DNA of 64,000 nucleotides from Anoxybacterium sp963668245 (GTDB taxonomy: Bacteria; Bacillota; Clostridia; Peptostreptococcales; Anaerovoracaceae). The position numbers and the translations under genes are program-made. The notes under the pieces are model-generated. The model saw nothing but the letters and a program-made list of their open reading frames with translations. It was not told the DNA's origin and made no database searches. Shown here piece by piece: positions 1 to 8,180 of the stretch. The stretch lies in contig OY764195.2 in the NCBI GenBank assembly GCA_963668245.2, positions 1,426,001-1,490,000 on the forward strand. The letters are read 5' to 3'. Numbering within the stretch: position 1 is the first letter of the stretch; each line of letters begins with the position of its first letter.

Positions 1-82
1 AAAATATGGACTTTATATTGAAAACAGAAGCAAATATGCAAGAGGTTTAGAACTTCTTGAAGGAAATGAGTATAAAAGATAG
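1..82 (+). CDS. 3' end of an unidentified gene (partial)
   Basis: An open frame enters from the left edge (codons in phase with position 2) and stops with TAG at 80-82. It gives about 26 residues, ending LELLEGNEYKR, rich in charged residues. Too little is present to name a family. The stop codon lies inside the left arm of a rho-independent terminator, which is common for the last gene of a transcription unit and supports this being a real gene end. Confidence 0.5.
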   Translation, partial: KYGLYIENRSKYARGLELLEGNEYKR

Positions 83-100
83 CGTTTCGCTATCTTTTTT
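76..100 (+). terminator. Rho-independent terminator
   Basis: A 9-bp stem AAGATAGCG / CGCTATCTT with a TTT loop (76-84 and 88-96) runs into a T tract ending at 100. It closes the partial gene on the left and separates it from the tig promoter. Confidence 0.85.
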
Positions 101-142
101 AGCAAGAAAACGACTTTCAACGTTTGATATTGGGAATAACGC

Positions 143-171
143 TTTACATTGCGCAGGATTGACGATATAAT
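143..171 (+). promoter_or_regulatory. Sigma-A type promoter for tig-clpP-clpX
   Basis: TTTACA at 143-148 and TATAAT at 166-171 are separated by exactly 17 bp, a near-consensus vegetative promoter. Transcription would start near 178, leaving a leader of about 75 nt before the tig start at 253. This also argues against translation starting at 184. Confidence 0.8.
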
Positions 172-194
172 AATATCCGCACATTGTGCGATCT

Positions 195-218
195 AGACCA
201 ATGGATACCCATTGGTCT
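195..218 (+). promoter_or_regulatory. Perfect hairpin in the tig leader
   Basis: A 10-bp perfect inverted repeat (195-204 and 209-218, arms AGACCAATGG and CCATTGGTCT) with a 4-nt loop ATAC sits between the predicted transcription start and the ribosome binding site. It has no following T tract, so it is not a terminator. It could be an mRNA-stabilising 5' hairpin or a protein binding site; the role is not known. Confidence 0.5.
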
Positions 219-252
219 TATAGGTGCTTATAATATTAGGAGGATGAAATAT

Positions 253-1536
253 ATGATATCAACTTTTATCTCAAAAGAGAAAAATCAGGTAAAATTCACC
301 ATGGAGTTCACTGGAGAAGAGTTTGACAAGGCGGTTATCGAAGCATATCAAGCCAATAAGGGCAAGTTTGCTATCGATGGCTTTAGAAAAGGAAAGGCTC
401 CTAGAAAGTTAATTGAAACACACTATGGAGAAGATGTATTCTTTGAAGATGCAATCAATAATATGTTTTCTAGTGCATACCCAGAAGCAATTGATACTTT
501 AAAGATAAGTCCTGTGGATAGACCAGCTGCAGAATTTGATAATATTGAAAAGGGAAAAGGATTCACAGTAACGATTTCTGTAACCGTTATGCCAGAGTTT
601 GAAGTAAAAGATTATAAAGGTGTTAAGGTAACAAAAGTAGAACACGAAATAACGGAAGAAGATATTAACAAAGAACTAGAAACGTTACAAAACAGAAATT
701 CTAGACTGGTTCTAGTAGAACGTCCTGCTCAAGATGGAGATACCGTATTGATTGATTACGCCGGATTTGTTGGCGAGGAACAATTTGAAGGTGGTACTGC
801 TGAAAGACAACCGTTGCAGCTAGGCAGTGGCACATTTATTCCAGGATTCGAAGAACAGTTAATTGGAGCTGTTGCAGGAGATGAAAGAGATGTTAAAGTA
901 ACATTCCCAACAGAGTATCACTCTGCGGATTTAGCAGGCAAAGAAGCTGTATTTAAATGTAAAGTTCATGAAATTAAGGAAATGGAAAAACCTGAATTAA
1001 ATGATGAATTTGCAAAAGACGTTAGCGAATTTGACACTTTAGAAGAACTAAAAAATGATTCAAAAGAAAAATTAGAGAAAGCTGCTGCGTCAAAGGCAGA
1101 ATATGATACAAAAAATGCAGTTTTAGAAAAAGTATTTGAGGCAAATGAAGTAGATGTTCCAGATGTCATGATTGAAGAACAGATTGATGAAATGATGCAG
1201 GAATTCAATCAGCAACTTCAGTATCAAGGACTTGATTTACAGAAGTACTTCGAATATCTACAAAAAGATGCAAAAGAATTCAGAGATGAACTTAGACCAG
1301 ATGCATTGAAAAAAGTTAAGACAAGATTGATTGTTGAAGCTGTAGCAGATGTTGAGAAGCTGGAGGCTACAGATGAAGATATGGAAGCTGAATTAAAAGC
1401 AATGGCGGATCAGTATAAGTTAGAAGTAGAAAAGTTAAAAGAGATGATGAAAGCAGAAAACTTTATCTATCTTGCAAAAGATATTAAAATGAGAAAAGCT
1501 GTTGATTTTATGTTTGAAAACGCAGTTGTTGAGTAA
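253..1536 (+). CDS. tig: Trigger factor (ribosome-associated peptidyl-prolyl isomerase chaperone)
   Basis: Trigger factor docks at the ribosome exit tunnel and shelters nascent chains. The protein carries the ribosome-binding signature GFRKGKAPR near residues 45-53, an FKBP-type isomerase domain in the middle (GDTVLIDYAGF onward) and a helical C-terminal chaperone domain. I chose ATG 253 because AGGAGG at 238-243 lies 9 nt upstream; the open frame runs back to 184, but that extension lies in the leader next to the promoter and includes the hairpin. The resulting 427 residues match the family's usual length. It is first in a protein quality-control set with clpP and clpX, a neighbourhood seen in many bacteria. 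Confidence 0.97.
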   Translation: MISTFISKEKNQVKFTMEFTGEEFDKAVIEAYQANKGKFAIDGFRKGKAPRKLIETHYGEDVFFEDAINNMFSSAYPEAIDTLKISPVDRPAAEFDNIEKGKGFTVTISVTVMPEFEVKDYKGVKVTKVEHEITEEDINKELETLQNRNSRLVLVERPAQDGDTVLIDYAGFVGEEQFEGGTAERQPLQLGSGTFIPGFEEQLIGAVAGDERDVKVTFPTEYHSADLAGKEAVFKCKVHEIKEMEKPELNDEFAKDVSEFDTLEELKNDSKEKLEKAAASKAEYDTKNAVLEKVFEANEVDVPDVMIEEQIDEMMQEFNQQLQYQGLDLQKYFEYLQKDAKEFRDELRPDALKKVKTRLIVEAVADVEKLEATDEDMEAELKAMADQYKLEVEKLKEMMKAENFIYLAKDIKMRKAVDFMFENAVVE

Positions 1537-1586
1537 TATATACTATGAGAAGCACAATTGTGAGCAATCGTAAGGGGGTATAGTAG

Positions 1587-2171
1587 ATGGCATTAATACC
1601 AATGGTAGTAGAGCAGACAAATCGAGGAGAAAGATCATATGATATTTACTCGAGGCTGCTGAAAGACAGAATCATTTTTTTGGGAGAAGCGGTTGACGAA
1701 CACACGGCGAGCCTGATTGTGGCACAGTTATTGTTTTTGGAATCTGAGGATTCCGAAAAGGATATCAACTTTTATATTAATAGTCCGGGTGGATCAGTAA
1801 CGGCGGGAATGGCCATTTATGATACAATGCAATATATTAAACCGGATGTTGCCACAATTTGTATAGGAATGGCTGCAAGTATGGGTGCGTTTCTACTTTC
1901 TTCAGGGGCTAAGGGTAAGCGATTTGCTTTACCAAATGCTGAGATTATGATTCACCAACCTCTTGGTGGTGTAAATGGTCAAGCTGAAGATATTCGCATT
2001 CACGCAGAGTGGATTCTCAAAACAAGAGAAAAATTAAATAAAATCCTAAGCGAAAATACTGGCCAAGACCTCGAAAAAATTGGAAGAGATACTGATCGAG
2101 ACAATTTCATGAGCGCACAGGAAGCAGTTGAGTATGGGATAATTGACAAAGTAATGAAATCCAGAGAGTAG
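1587..2171 (+). CDS. clpP: ATP-dependent Clp protease proteolytic subunit
   Basis: ClpP is the serine peptidase that forms the tetradecameric degradation chamber and is fed by ClpX. At 194 residues it has the standard length, and the catalytic triad is visible at the usual places: Ser98 in GMAASMGA, His123 in IHQPLGG and Asp172 in DRDNFM. Residues SPGGSVTAG form the oxyanion region. A ribosome binding site AAGGGGG lies 9 nt before the ATG. It sits 50 bp downstream of tig and 12 bp upstream of clpX, so the three genes are probably transcribed together from the promoter at 143-171. Confidence 0.97.
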   Translation: MALIPMVVEQTNRGERSYDIYSRLLKDRIIFLGEAVDEHTASLIVAQLLFLESEDSEKDINFYINSPGGSVTAGMAIYDTMQYIKPDVATICIGMAASMGAFLLSSGAKGKRFALPNAEIMIHQPLGGVNGQAEDIRIHAEWILKTREKLNKILSENTGQDLEKIGRDTDRDNFMSAQEAVEYGIIDKVMKSRE

Positions 2172-2183
2172 GGGGGGTGGCTT

Positions 2184-3467
2184 ATGAGCAAATACGATTC
2201 TACAAAACAATTAAAGTGTTCCTTCTGTGGGAAACCACAGGATCAAGTCAGGAGACTTGTGGCAGGTCCAAATGTTTACATTTGTGATGAATGTATTGAA
2301 CTTTGTCAGGACATTATAAAAGAAGAGTTTGCAAATACTGTGGAGGATGGGCACAAGAAGGCTGAAAAGTTTGAATTGCCGAAACCGAAGGAAATTGCGA
2401 ATATTCTTTCTGACTATGTTATTGATCAAAATGACGCAAAGAAAGCGCTGGCAGTGGCAGTTTATAATCACTACAAGCGTATCAACAATGTTGGAAAACT
2501 TGATAATGATGGAGTCGAAATTCAAAAGAGCAATATCGTTATGATTGGACCAACTGGTTCCGGTAAGACGCTGTTAGCTCAAACTCTTGCTAAGATTCTG
2601 GATGTACCCTTTGCCATTGCAGATGCAACTGCATTGACAGAAGCTGGCTATGTTGGTGAAGATGTTGAAAATATTCTTCTGAAGTTGATTCAGGCAGCTG
2701 ACTACGATGTGGATAAAGCACAAAAAGGAATCATCTATGTAGATGAAATTGATAAAATTGCTAGGAAATCAGAAAATCCTTCTATCACCAGAGATGTGAG
2801 TGGAGAAGGCGTGCAGCAAGCTCTACTTAAGATTCTGGAAGGAACGGTGGCAAGCGTACCTCCGCAGGGTGGAAGAAAGCATCCACATCAGGATTTCATC
2901 CAATTTGATACCACAAACGTACTTTTCATTTGTGGTGGAGCTTTTGATGGTTTGGAGAAAATTATTCAACGAAGAATTGGTGAAAAAACCATTGGGTTTA
3001 ACGCAGATATCAAGACTACTAAGATTGAAGCATCTGAGATTCTGAAAAAGATTCAGCCAGAAGATTTGCTTAAGTATGGATTGATTCCAGAATTTATTGG
3101 CAGATTGCCAGTTATGGTAACGTTGGATGAGTTAAGTCAAGATGCGTTGGTACGAATTATTAAAGAACCAAAGAATTCTATCTTAAAGCAGTATAAAAAG
3201 TTATTCCAAATGGACGGAGTTGAACTTGAGATTGAAGATGATGCAATCAGTCGTGTTGCAGAAAAAGCAATTGAAAGAAAAACAGGGGCCAGGGGATTAC
3301 GTAGTATACTAGAACGTGTCATGACAGATATTATGTATGATATCCCGTCACGTGAAGACATTACAAAATGTATTATCACAAAGGGAACGATTGATTATAA
3401 CACAGGGCCGGCTTTAGTACTTGTGGAGTCAAAACGAAACAAGAAGAGCGAGGAATCTGCATCTTAA
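2184..3467 (+). CDS. clpX: ATP-dependent Clp protease ATP-binding subunit ClpX
   Basis: ClpX is the AAA+ unfoldase that recognises substrates and threads them into ClpP. The N-terminal C4 zinc-binding domain is intact (CSFCGKP near residue 12 and YICDECIELC near 35). Walker A GPTGSGKT is at residues 122-129, Walker B is IIYVDEIDKI, and arginine-finger and sensor-2 regions (GARGLRSILE) are present. Length 427 is typical. It follows clpP after 12 bp with a G-rich ribosome binding site and ends just before a strong terminator at 3471-3495, closing the tig-clpP-clpX unit. Confidence 0.97.
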   Translation: MSKYDSTKQLKCSFCGKPQDQVRRLVAGPNVYICDECIELCQDIIKEEFANTVEDGHKKAEKFELPKPKEIANILSDYVIDQNDAKKALAVAVYNHYKRINNVGKLDNDGVEIQKSNIVMIGPTGSGKTLLAQTLAKILDVPFAIADATALTEAGYVGEDVENILLKLIQAADYDVDKAQKGIIYVDEIDKIARKSENPSITRDVSGEGVQQALLKILEGTVASVPPQGGRKHPHQDFIQFDTTNVLFICGGAFDGLEKIIQRRIGEKTIGFNADIKTTKIEASEILKKIQPEDLLKYGLIPEFIGRLPVMVTLDELSQDALVRIIKEPKNSILKQYKKLFQMDGVELEIEDDAISRVAEKAIERKTGARGLRSILERVMTDIMYDIPSREDITKCIITKGTIDYNTGPALVLVESKRNKKSEESAS

Positions 3468-3470
3468 GAC

Positions 3471-3495
3471 AGGCGGCGAAATGCCGCCTTCTTTT
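3471..3495 (+). terminator. Rho-independent terminator after clpX
   Basis: A 7-bp GC-rich stem AGGCGGC / GCCGCCT (3471-3477, 3483-3489) with loop GAAAT is followed by TCTTTT. It begins 3 bp after the clpX stop codon. Confidence 0.85.
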
Positions 3496-3500
3496 GTTCA

Positions 3501-3527
3501 TATGAGAAATGCAGAACATATCTCATA
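3501..3527. promoter_or_regulatory. Dyad upstream of lon, possible operator
   Basis: TATGAGA (3501-3507) and TCTCATA (3521-3527) form a perfect 7-bp inverted repeat with a 13-nt spacer, 44 bp before the lon start. It does not match CIRCE or CtsR sites. No convincing -35/-10 pair was found around it, so its role as an operator is only a suggestion. Confidence 0.25.
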
Positions 3528-3570
3528 AGCGAAACAGGGTTATAGAGATTGAAAGATACAGGAGGGTAAT

Positions 3571-6063
3571 ATGACGGATGATAATGATAAAAAACTAGAT
3601 AAAAGAATAACGTCTGAATTGGAAACAGAAAAAGACGAACAAGAACAAACAGAATTGCTTCCGGATGAGGAAGTCCAGTCGGATGACTCCGTCACAGAAG
3701 AAGATGGAGTCGAGCTTCTAATTGAAGAGGATGGTGACAGTATCATTAAAACTATACCGATGATACCGCTCCGGGGCCTTTCCATATTTCCATATATGGT
3801 TCTTCACTTTGATATTGGCAGAGAAAAATCTATTAGTGCTTTAGAAAAAGCGATGATGTTAAATCAGTTGGTTTTCCTATCAGCCCAAAAGGATGCAGAA
3901 ACAGACTTGCCTACTCATGAAGACTTTTACAAAATAGGAACGATAGCAAAAATCAAACAAATGTTAAAGTTGCCTGGAGATGCAATTCGTGTCTTGGTTG
4001 AGGGTGTTAGTCGTGGAGAAATTCAGGATGTTGTTTTTGAGGTACCATATTTTAAATGTGCTGTGAAGCAAATTGAAGAGAGAGAGTTCGATGAACTGCC
4101 TTCTAGAGTGGTTGCGTTAATGCGTTCCACTCTTGGAAATTTTGAAAATTATTTGGATTTGAATCCAAAAATTTCACAAGATATTTTCCCTTCCGTTGCG
4201 TCGGTTGACCAGCCGGGAAGACTAGCAGATGTAATCACATCTCATCTGGATATCAAAACAGAGGAAAAACAGAGGATTTTGGAAGCGTTTGATCCAGAGG
4301 ATAGACTTGAAACCCTAAATGAGATTTTGAATAAAGAAATAGAAATTTTGACAATTGAACAAGATATCAATATTAAGGTTCGCAGTCAAATTAACAAAGT
4401 GCAAAGAGAATACTATCTTAAAGAACAGATGCGTGCCATCCAAGAGGAATTGGGCCAAGATGAAGCGATTGAAGATGAAATTGAAAATTGGATGAGCCAA
4501 TTGAAAAAACTCAAGCTGTCACCTAAAGTTGCTGAAAAAGTTGAAAAAGAAATCAAAAGATTATCTAAAATCCAACCGTCTTCAGCAGAAGGTGGTGTAA
4601 TTCGTACCTATATCGAGTGGATTTTCTCTTTGCCATGGAACAAAGCGTCCAAAGGAACCATTGATATGAAAGCGGCGGAGAAGATTCTAAATGAAGATCA
4701 TTATGGGCTTGAGAAAGTAAAAGATAGAATTTTAGAATACTTAGCAGTGATGAAACTTTCAAAGAGTATGAAAGGACCGATACTTTGTTTGGTTGGCCCT
4801 CCAGGAGTTGGTAAAACATCTGTTGCGAAATCAATTGCAAGAGCAGTAAATCGCGATTTCGTTCGTATGTCACTAGGTGGCGTCCGTGATGAAGCCGAAA
4901 TTCGTGGTCACCGGAGAACCTATATTGGAGCGATACCAGGTCGTGTTATTTCTGCAATCAAAGAAGCTGGAACGAATAATCCTGTATTTTTGTTTGATGA
5001 AGTTGATAAAATTGGTGCGGATTTCCGTGGAGATCCAGCGTCTGCGTTATTAGAAGTTCTTGATCCAGAACAGAACAAAGACTTTGGAGATCACTATCTG
5101 GAGATTCCGTTTGATCTTTCAAAGGTTATGTTTATCACCACTGCAAATACGATAGACACTATCCCAAGACCACTACTAGATAGAATGGAAGTAATTCACG
5201 TACCAGGTTATACGGAAGAAGAAAAAGTAAAGATAGCTGAAAAATATCTAGTGCCTAAAAAGATTAAGGAACACGGTCTAAAAGCAGAAAACATTACAAT
5301 TTCAGAAAGCACAATCCGCAGTATCATTAACCATTATACGAGAGAATCTGGCGTTAGAAATTTGGAACGTGAGATTGCCAACTTGTGCAGAAAAGTTGCC
5401 AGAAAAATTGTAGAAGATGAAGCAACTAAATTCCGTCTGACATCTGGGAATTTAGAATCATATCTTGGTAAAAAGCGTTTTCGCTATGATGTGATTGAAG
5501 GGGAAAATGAAGTCGGAGTTACGACTGGGCTCGCTTGGACCGTTGTAGGTGGAGATACGTTATTTATTGAAACCACTTTGATACCGGGGAATGGAAAGCT
5601 TGTGTTGACTGGACAGCTCGGAGAAGTAATGCAGGAGTCCGCAAAAGCGGGTGTCAGCTATATACGGTCTATCAGCAAAGAATTGGGAATTGATGAAGAG
5701 TTTTATAAAGAAAATGATCTTCATATTCATATTCCTGAGGGAGCCACACCAAAAGATGGTCCATCTGCAGGGGTAACCATGTGTACTGCAATTATTTCCA
5801 CATTAACAAATACACCAGTTCGAAAAGATGTGGCGATGACTGGTGAAATCACGTTGAGAGGAAAAGTGTTGCCAGTTGGTGGAATACGTGAAAAAGTACT
5901 TGCGGCGCACCGTGCAGGAATTAAAAAGGTTTTATTGCCAGCAGACAATGAAAGAGACATTGAAGAAATCCCTGCTAATGTTCGCAAGAAGTTGGAATTT
6001 GTGCTGATACACAATGTGAAGGAAGCACTGGAGCATGCACTGGCAAAAGAAGAAGTGCAGTAA
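3571..6063 (+). CDS. lon: ATP-dependent protease Lon (LonA type)
   Basis: Lon is a homohexameric AAA+ serine protease that degrades misfolded and regulatory proteins in the cytoplasm. Domains in order: N-terminal substrate domain from about residue 62 (TIPMIPLRGL), coiled-coil region, AAA+ module with Walker A GPPGVGKTS at 409-417, and the C-terminal peptidase with the Ser732-Lys775 dyad (PKDGPSAG and GGIREK). Start ATG 3571 follows GGAGGG. The unusual part is residues 1-61, a strongly acidic Asp/Glu-rich leader before the normal domain start; no better start with a ribosome binding site exists inside it. Length 830 is slightly above the family norm for this reason. engB follows 17 bp downstream. 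Confidence 0.97.
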   Translation: MTDDNDKKLDKRITSELETEKDEQEQTELLPDEEVQSDDSVTEEDGVELLIEEDGDSIIKTIPMIPLRGLSIFPYMVLHFDIGREKSISALEKAMMLNQLVFLSAQKDAETDLPTHEDFYKIGTIAKIKQMLKLPGDAIRVLVEGVSRGEIQDVVFEVPYFKCAVKQIEEREFDELPSRVVALMRSTLGNFENYLDLNPKISQDIFPSVASVDQPGRLADVITSHLDIKTEEKQRILEAFDPEDRLETLNEILNKEIEILTIEQDINIKVRSQINKVQREYYLKEQMRAIQEELGQDEAIEDEIENWMSQLKKLKLSPKVAEKVEKEIKRLSKIQPSSAEGGVIRTYIEWIFSLPWNKASKGTIDMKAAEKILNEDHYGLEKVKDRILEYLAVMKLSKSMKGPILCLVGPPGVGKTSVAKSIARAVNRDFVRMSLGGVRDEAEIRGHRRTYIGAIPGRVISAIKEAGTNNPVFLFDEVDKIGADFRGDPASALLEVLDPEQNKDFGDHYLEIPFDLSKVMFITTANTIDTIPRPLLDRMEVIHVPGYTEEEKVKIAEKYLVPKKIKEHGLKAENITISESTIRSIINHYTRESGVRNLEREIANLCRKVARKIVEDEATKFRLTSGNLESYLGKKRFRYDVIEGENEVGVTTGLAWTVVGGDTLFIETTLIPGNGKLVLTGQLGEVMQESAKAGVSYIRSISKELGIDEEFYKENDLHIHIPEGATPKDGPSAGVTMCTAIISTLTNTPVRKDVAMTGEITLRGKVLPVGGIREKVLAAHRAGIKKVLLPADNERDIEEIPANVRKKLEFVLIHNVKEALEHALAKEEVQ

Positions 6064-6080
6064 GCAGAAAGTAAAATAAA

Positions 6081-6671
6081 ATGATAATTAAAAAGGCAGA
6101 TCTTATAGCTGTTGCAGTAAAAAAGAACCAATACCCAGAGGATAACAAAAAAGAAATTGCCTTTGCAGGCAGGTCCAATGTTGGGAAATCTTCTTTGCTA
6201 AATCTTTTGGTCAATCGAAGAAATTTAGCTCGGGTGAGTGGAAGCCCGGGAAAAACAAGAACAATTAATTTTTATGAAATCAACGATTCTTTTCGAATCG
6301 TTGATTTACCTGGTTATGGTTATGCAAAAGTATCAAAATCTGTTACGGAAAACTGGGGCAGTATGATAGAAGGCTATTTAGCAGGTCGTGAAAACTTGTT
6401 AAAGGTAGTTTTACTGGTTGATATCAGGCATACTCCATCCAATCAGGATGTCCAGATGTATGAATGGCTGAAACACTATGGATTTGATGGAGTTGTTGTA
6501 GCCACAAAAGCAGATAAAATATCAAGAAATGAATTGCAAAAATGCATCAGTGACATAAGAAAAACTTTGGGATTATCGCCAGATGATAAAGTGATACCGA
6601 TTTCATCGCTGAAACGTACAGGATATGATATCTTGATGAATGAATTAGACCTTCTGTTAGAGGAGAATTAA
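6081..6671 (+). CDS. engB: Ribosome biogenesis GTP-binding protein EngB/YsxC/YihA
   Basis: An essential TRAFAC-class GTPase that helps assemble the large ribosomal subunit. G1 motif GRSNVGKSS, G3 DLPGYGYAK, G4 TKAD and a G5-like ISSLKRTG are all present in 196 residues, the standard length. It follows lon by 17 bp; lon-engB adjacency is widely conserved in Firmicutes. The ribosome binding site is weak (AGAAAG), which may indicate coupling to lon translation. Confidence 0.95.
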   Translation: MIIKKADLIAVAVKKNQYPEDNKKEIAFAGRSNVGKSSLLNLLVNRRNLARVSGSPGKTRTINFYEINDSFRIVDLPGYGYAKVSKSVTENWGSMIEGYLAGRENLLKVVLLVDIRHTPSNQDVQMYEWLKHYGFDGVVVATKADKISRNELQKCISDIRKTLGLSPDDKVIPISSLKRTGYDILMNELDLLLEEN

Positions 6672-6672
6672 A

Positions 6673-7020
6673 ATGCAGTTTATCTTTTTTCAGGTTTTAT
6701 TTAAAAGGATAAAGGCAATTCGGCATTTTATGAAAGATAAAGAAGTGCCGTTGCGAAAAAAAATTATTATTGTTGCAGGTATTTTCTATTTATTAACACC
6801 CATTGACTTAATACCAGCACCGATACTTTTGTTTGGTGCCATAGATGATCTTGTATTGTGGATTTTTATAATTTGGTACCTAAAAGATGAATTGGATAAG
6901 TATTGGCAAGAGCCTGATTCAGTAAAACCAGAAGAAAAATTTCATGGGAAAAAAATTATTGATGATGTAAAATTTGAAGTAAAGGATGACATTGTCGAAG
7001 AAGAGGAGCATAATAAATGA
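6673..7020 (+). CDS. DUF1232 (YkvA-like) small membrane protein
   Basis: 115 residues. The central hydrophobic stretch with YLLTPIDLIPAP and GAIDDLVLW is the hallmark of the DUF1232 family, whose biochemical role is unknown. It has a basic N-terminus, one or two membrane segments around residues 33-75 and a charged acidic tail. It starts 1 bp after engB with GAGGAG as ribosome binding site, and its stop overlaps the hpt start (ATGA), so it is translationally coupled to both neighbours. Confidence 0.8.
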   Translation: MQFIFFQVLFKRIKAIRHFMKDKEVPLRKKIIIVAGIFYLLTPIDLIPAPILLFGAIDDLVLWIFIIWYLKDELDKYWQEPDSVKPEEKFHGKKIIDDVKFEVKDDIVEEEEHNK

Positions 7021-7550
7021 GTAATGTTGATGTTCTAGGTCAGGTAATGATCACAGAGGAGCAGTTGAAAAATAGGATTAAAGAGCTTGGAGAAGCGATT
7101 TCGGCAGACTATCAAGGTGAAGAAATCCTTATTGTGGGAATCTTGAAAGGTGCGGTGTTGTTTATGAGCGATTTAATTCGTGAGATAACAGCAGATACAA
7201 AAATTGATTTTATGGCGGTAACAAGTTATGGCGCTTCCACTAAGAGTAGTGGTGTGGTGAGAATTCTCAAGGATCTTGATACAGGAATTGAGGATTTAAA
7301 TGTTATCATCGTAGAAGATATTATTGACTCGGGCATTACACTGAACTATTTAAGAGAGTATCTCCTTGGGAGAAAACCAAAGTCTCTTAAGATATGTACA
7401 TTGCTCGACAAACCGGAAAGAAGAGAAGCTGATATTAAGGCTGACTACATCGGTTTTGAGGTTGAGAATAAATTCATCGTCGGTTATGGCTTGGATTTTG
7501 ACGAAAGATATCGAAATCTGCCTTACATAACTTGTTTAGAGGATATGTAA
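7017..7550 (+). CDS. hpt: Hypoxanthine phosphoribosyltransferase
   Basis: Converts hypoxanthine or guanine plus PRPP into IMP or GMP (purine salvage, cytoplasm). The PRPP-binding signature VIIVEDIIDSGITL lies around residues 95-108; the N-terminal ILKGAVLFM loop and the C-terminal YIGFEVENKFIVGYGLD block are also typical. Length 177 matches the family. The ATG overlaps the preceding stop codon and is preceded by GAGGAG. In many Firmicutes hpt neighbours tilS and ftsH; here it sits between a DUF1232 gene and pduL. Confidence 0.95.
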   Translation: MSNVDVLGQVMITEEQLKNRIKELGEAISADYQGEEILIVGILKGAVLFMSDLIREITADTKIDFMAVTSYGASTKSSGVVRILKDLDTGIEDLNVIIVEDIIDSGITLNYLREYLLGRKPKSLKICTLLDKPERREADIKADYIGFEVENKFIVGYGLDFDERYRNLPYITCLEDM

Positions 7551-7599
7551 GAAATGAAATAGCTAGAAAATAATTTATCATAAAGGAGAAAAGAAAAGT

Positions 7600-8172
7600 A
7601 TGGGTTACAAAGCAGAAGTTGGATTATCTAACAAACATCTTCATCTATGCAATGAGGATATTGAGGTTCTATTTGGGAAGGGACACGAACTTACTTCCAC
7701 AAAACCACTAAAACAGCCTGGGCAATTTGCTGCAGAAGAAAAGGTTGACATTGTAGGACCAAAAGGAACTTTAAAAGGAGTCAGAGTGTTAGGGCCTGCT
7801 CGCCCTGAAACGCAGATTGAGCTGGCTATGACGGATGCTCGTACCATTGGAGTTCCTGCCCCAATTAGAGAATCTGGAAAATTAGATGGCACTCCAGGAA
7901 TTAAACTAATAGGACCTGCTGGTGAAGTTGAGATTGATCACGGCGTGATTGTTGCGCTTCGTCATATCCATTTGTCACCTGCGCAGGCGGAAGAAGCTGG
8001 CGTCAAGGATAAAGAAATTGTAAGTATTAAATTCGAGGGCGAAAGAGGTCTCATATTTGACAATGTGTTAGTACGATCGGGAAATGGTCATGAAAGTGAA
8101 ATTCATCTGGATACAGATGAGGGAAATGCTGCTGGTCTTTCTAATGGTACATTGGGAGAGATTATTAAATAG
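7600..8172 (+). CDS. pduL: PduL-type phosphate acyltransferase (phosphotransacetylase)
   Basis: PduL enzymes interconvert acyl-CoA and acyl phosphate using a metal centre unrelated to Pta. The 190-residue protein shows the paired domains and metal-ligand histidines of the family: GLSNKHLHL near the N-terminus, PGQFAAEEKVD, then ALRHIHLSP and the HESEIHLD block near the C-terminus. There is no N-terminal encapsulation peptide before the first domain and no microcompartment genes nearby, which suggests a free cytoplasmic phosphotransacetylase. It precedes deoC by 8 bp, a pairing that could link deoxyribose breakdown to acetyl phosphate. Confidence 0.9.
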   Translation: MGYKAEVGLSNKHLHLCNEDIEVLFGKGHELTSTKPLKQPGQFAAEEKVDIVGPKGTLKGVRVLGPARPETQIELAMTDARTIGVPAPIRESGKLDGTPGIKLIGPAGEVEIDHGVIVALRHIHLSPAQAEEAGVKDKEIVSIKFEGERGLIFDNVLVRSGNGHESEIHLDTDEGNAAGLSNGTLGEIIK

Positions 8173-8180
8173 GTGATATG

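Noticed and set aside
184..252. Upstream extension of the trigger factor frame to position 184
   Set aside because: It lies just after the promoter at 143-171, includes the leader hairpin and has no ribosome binding site; AGGAGG supports 253.
5727..6131. Long minus-strand frames opposite lon and other conserved genes
   Set aside because: They are antisense shadows of clearly conserved proteins, with no ribosome binding sites or recognisable domains.
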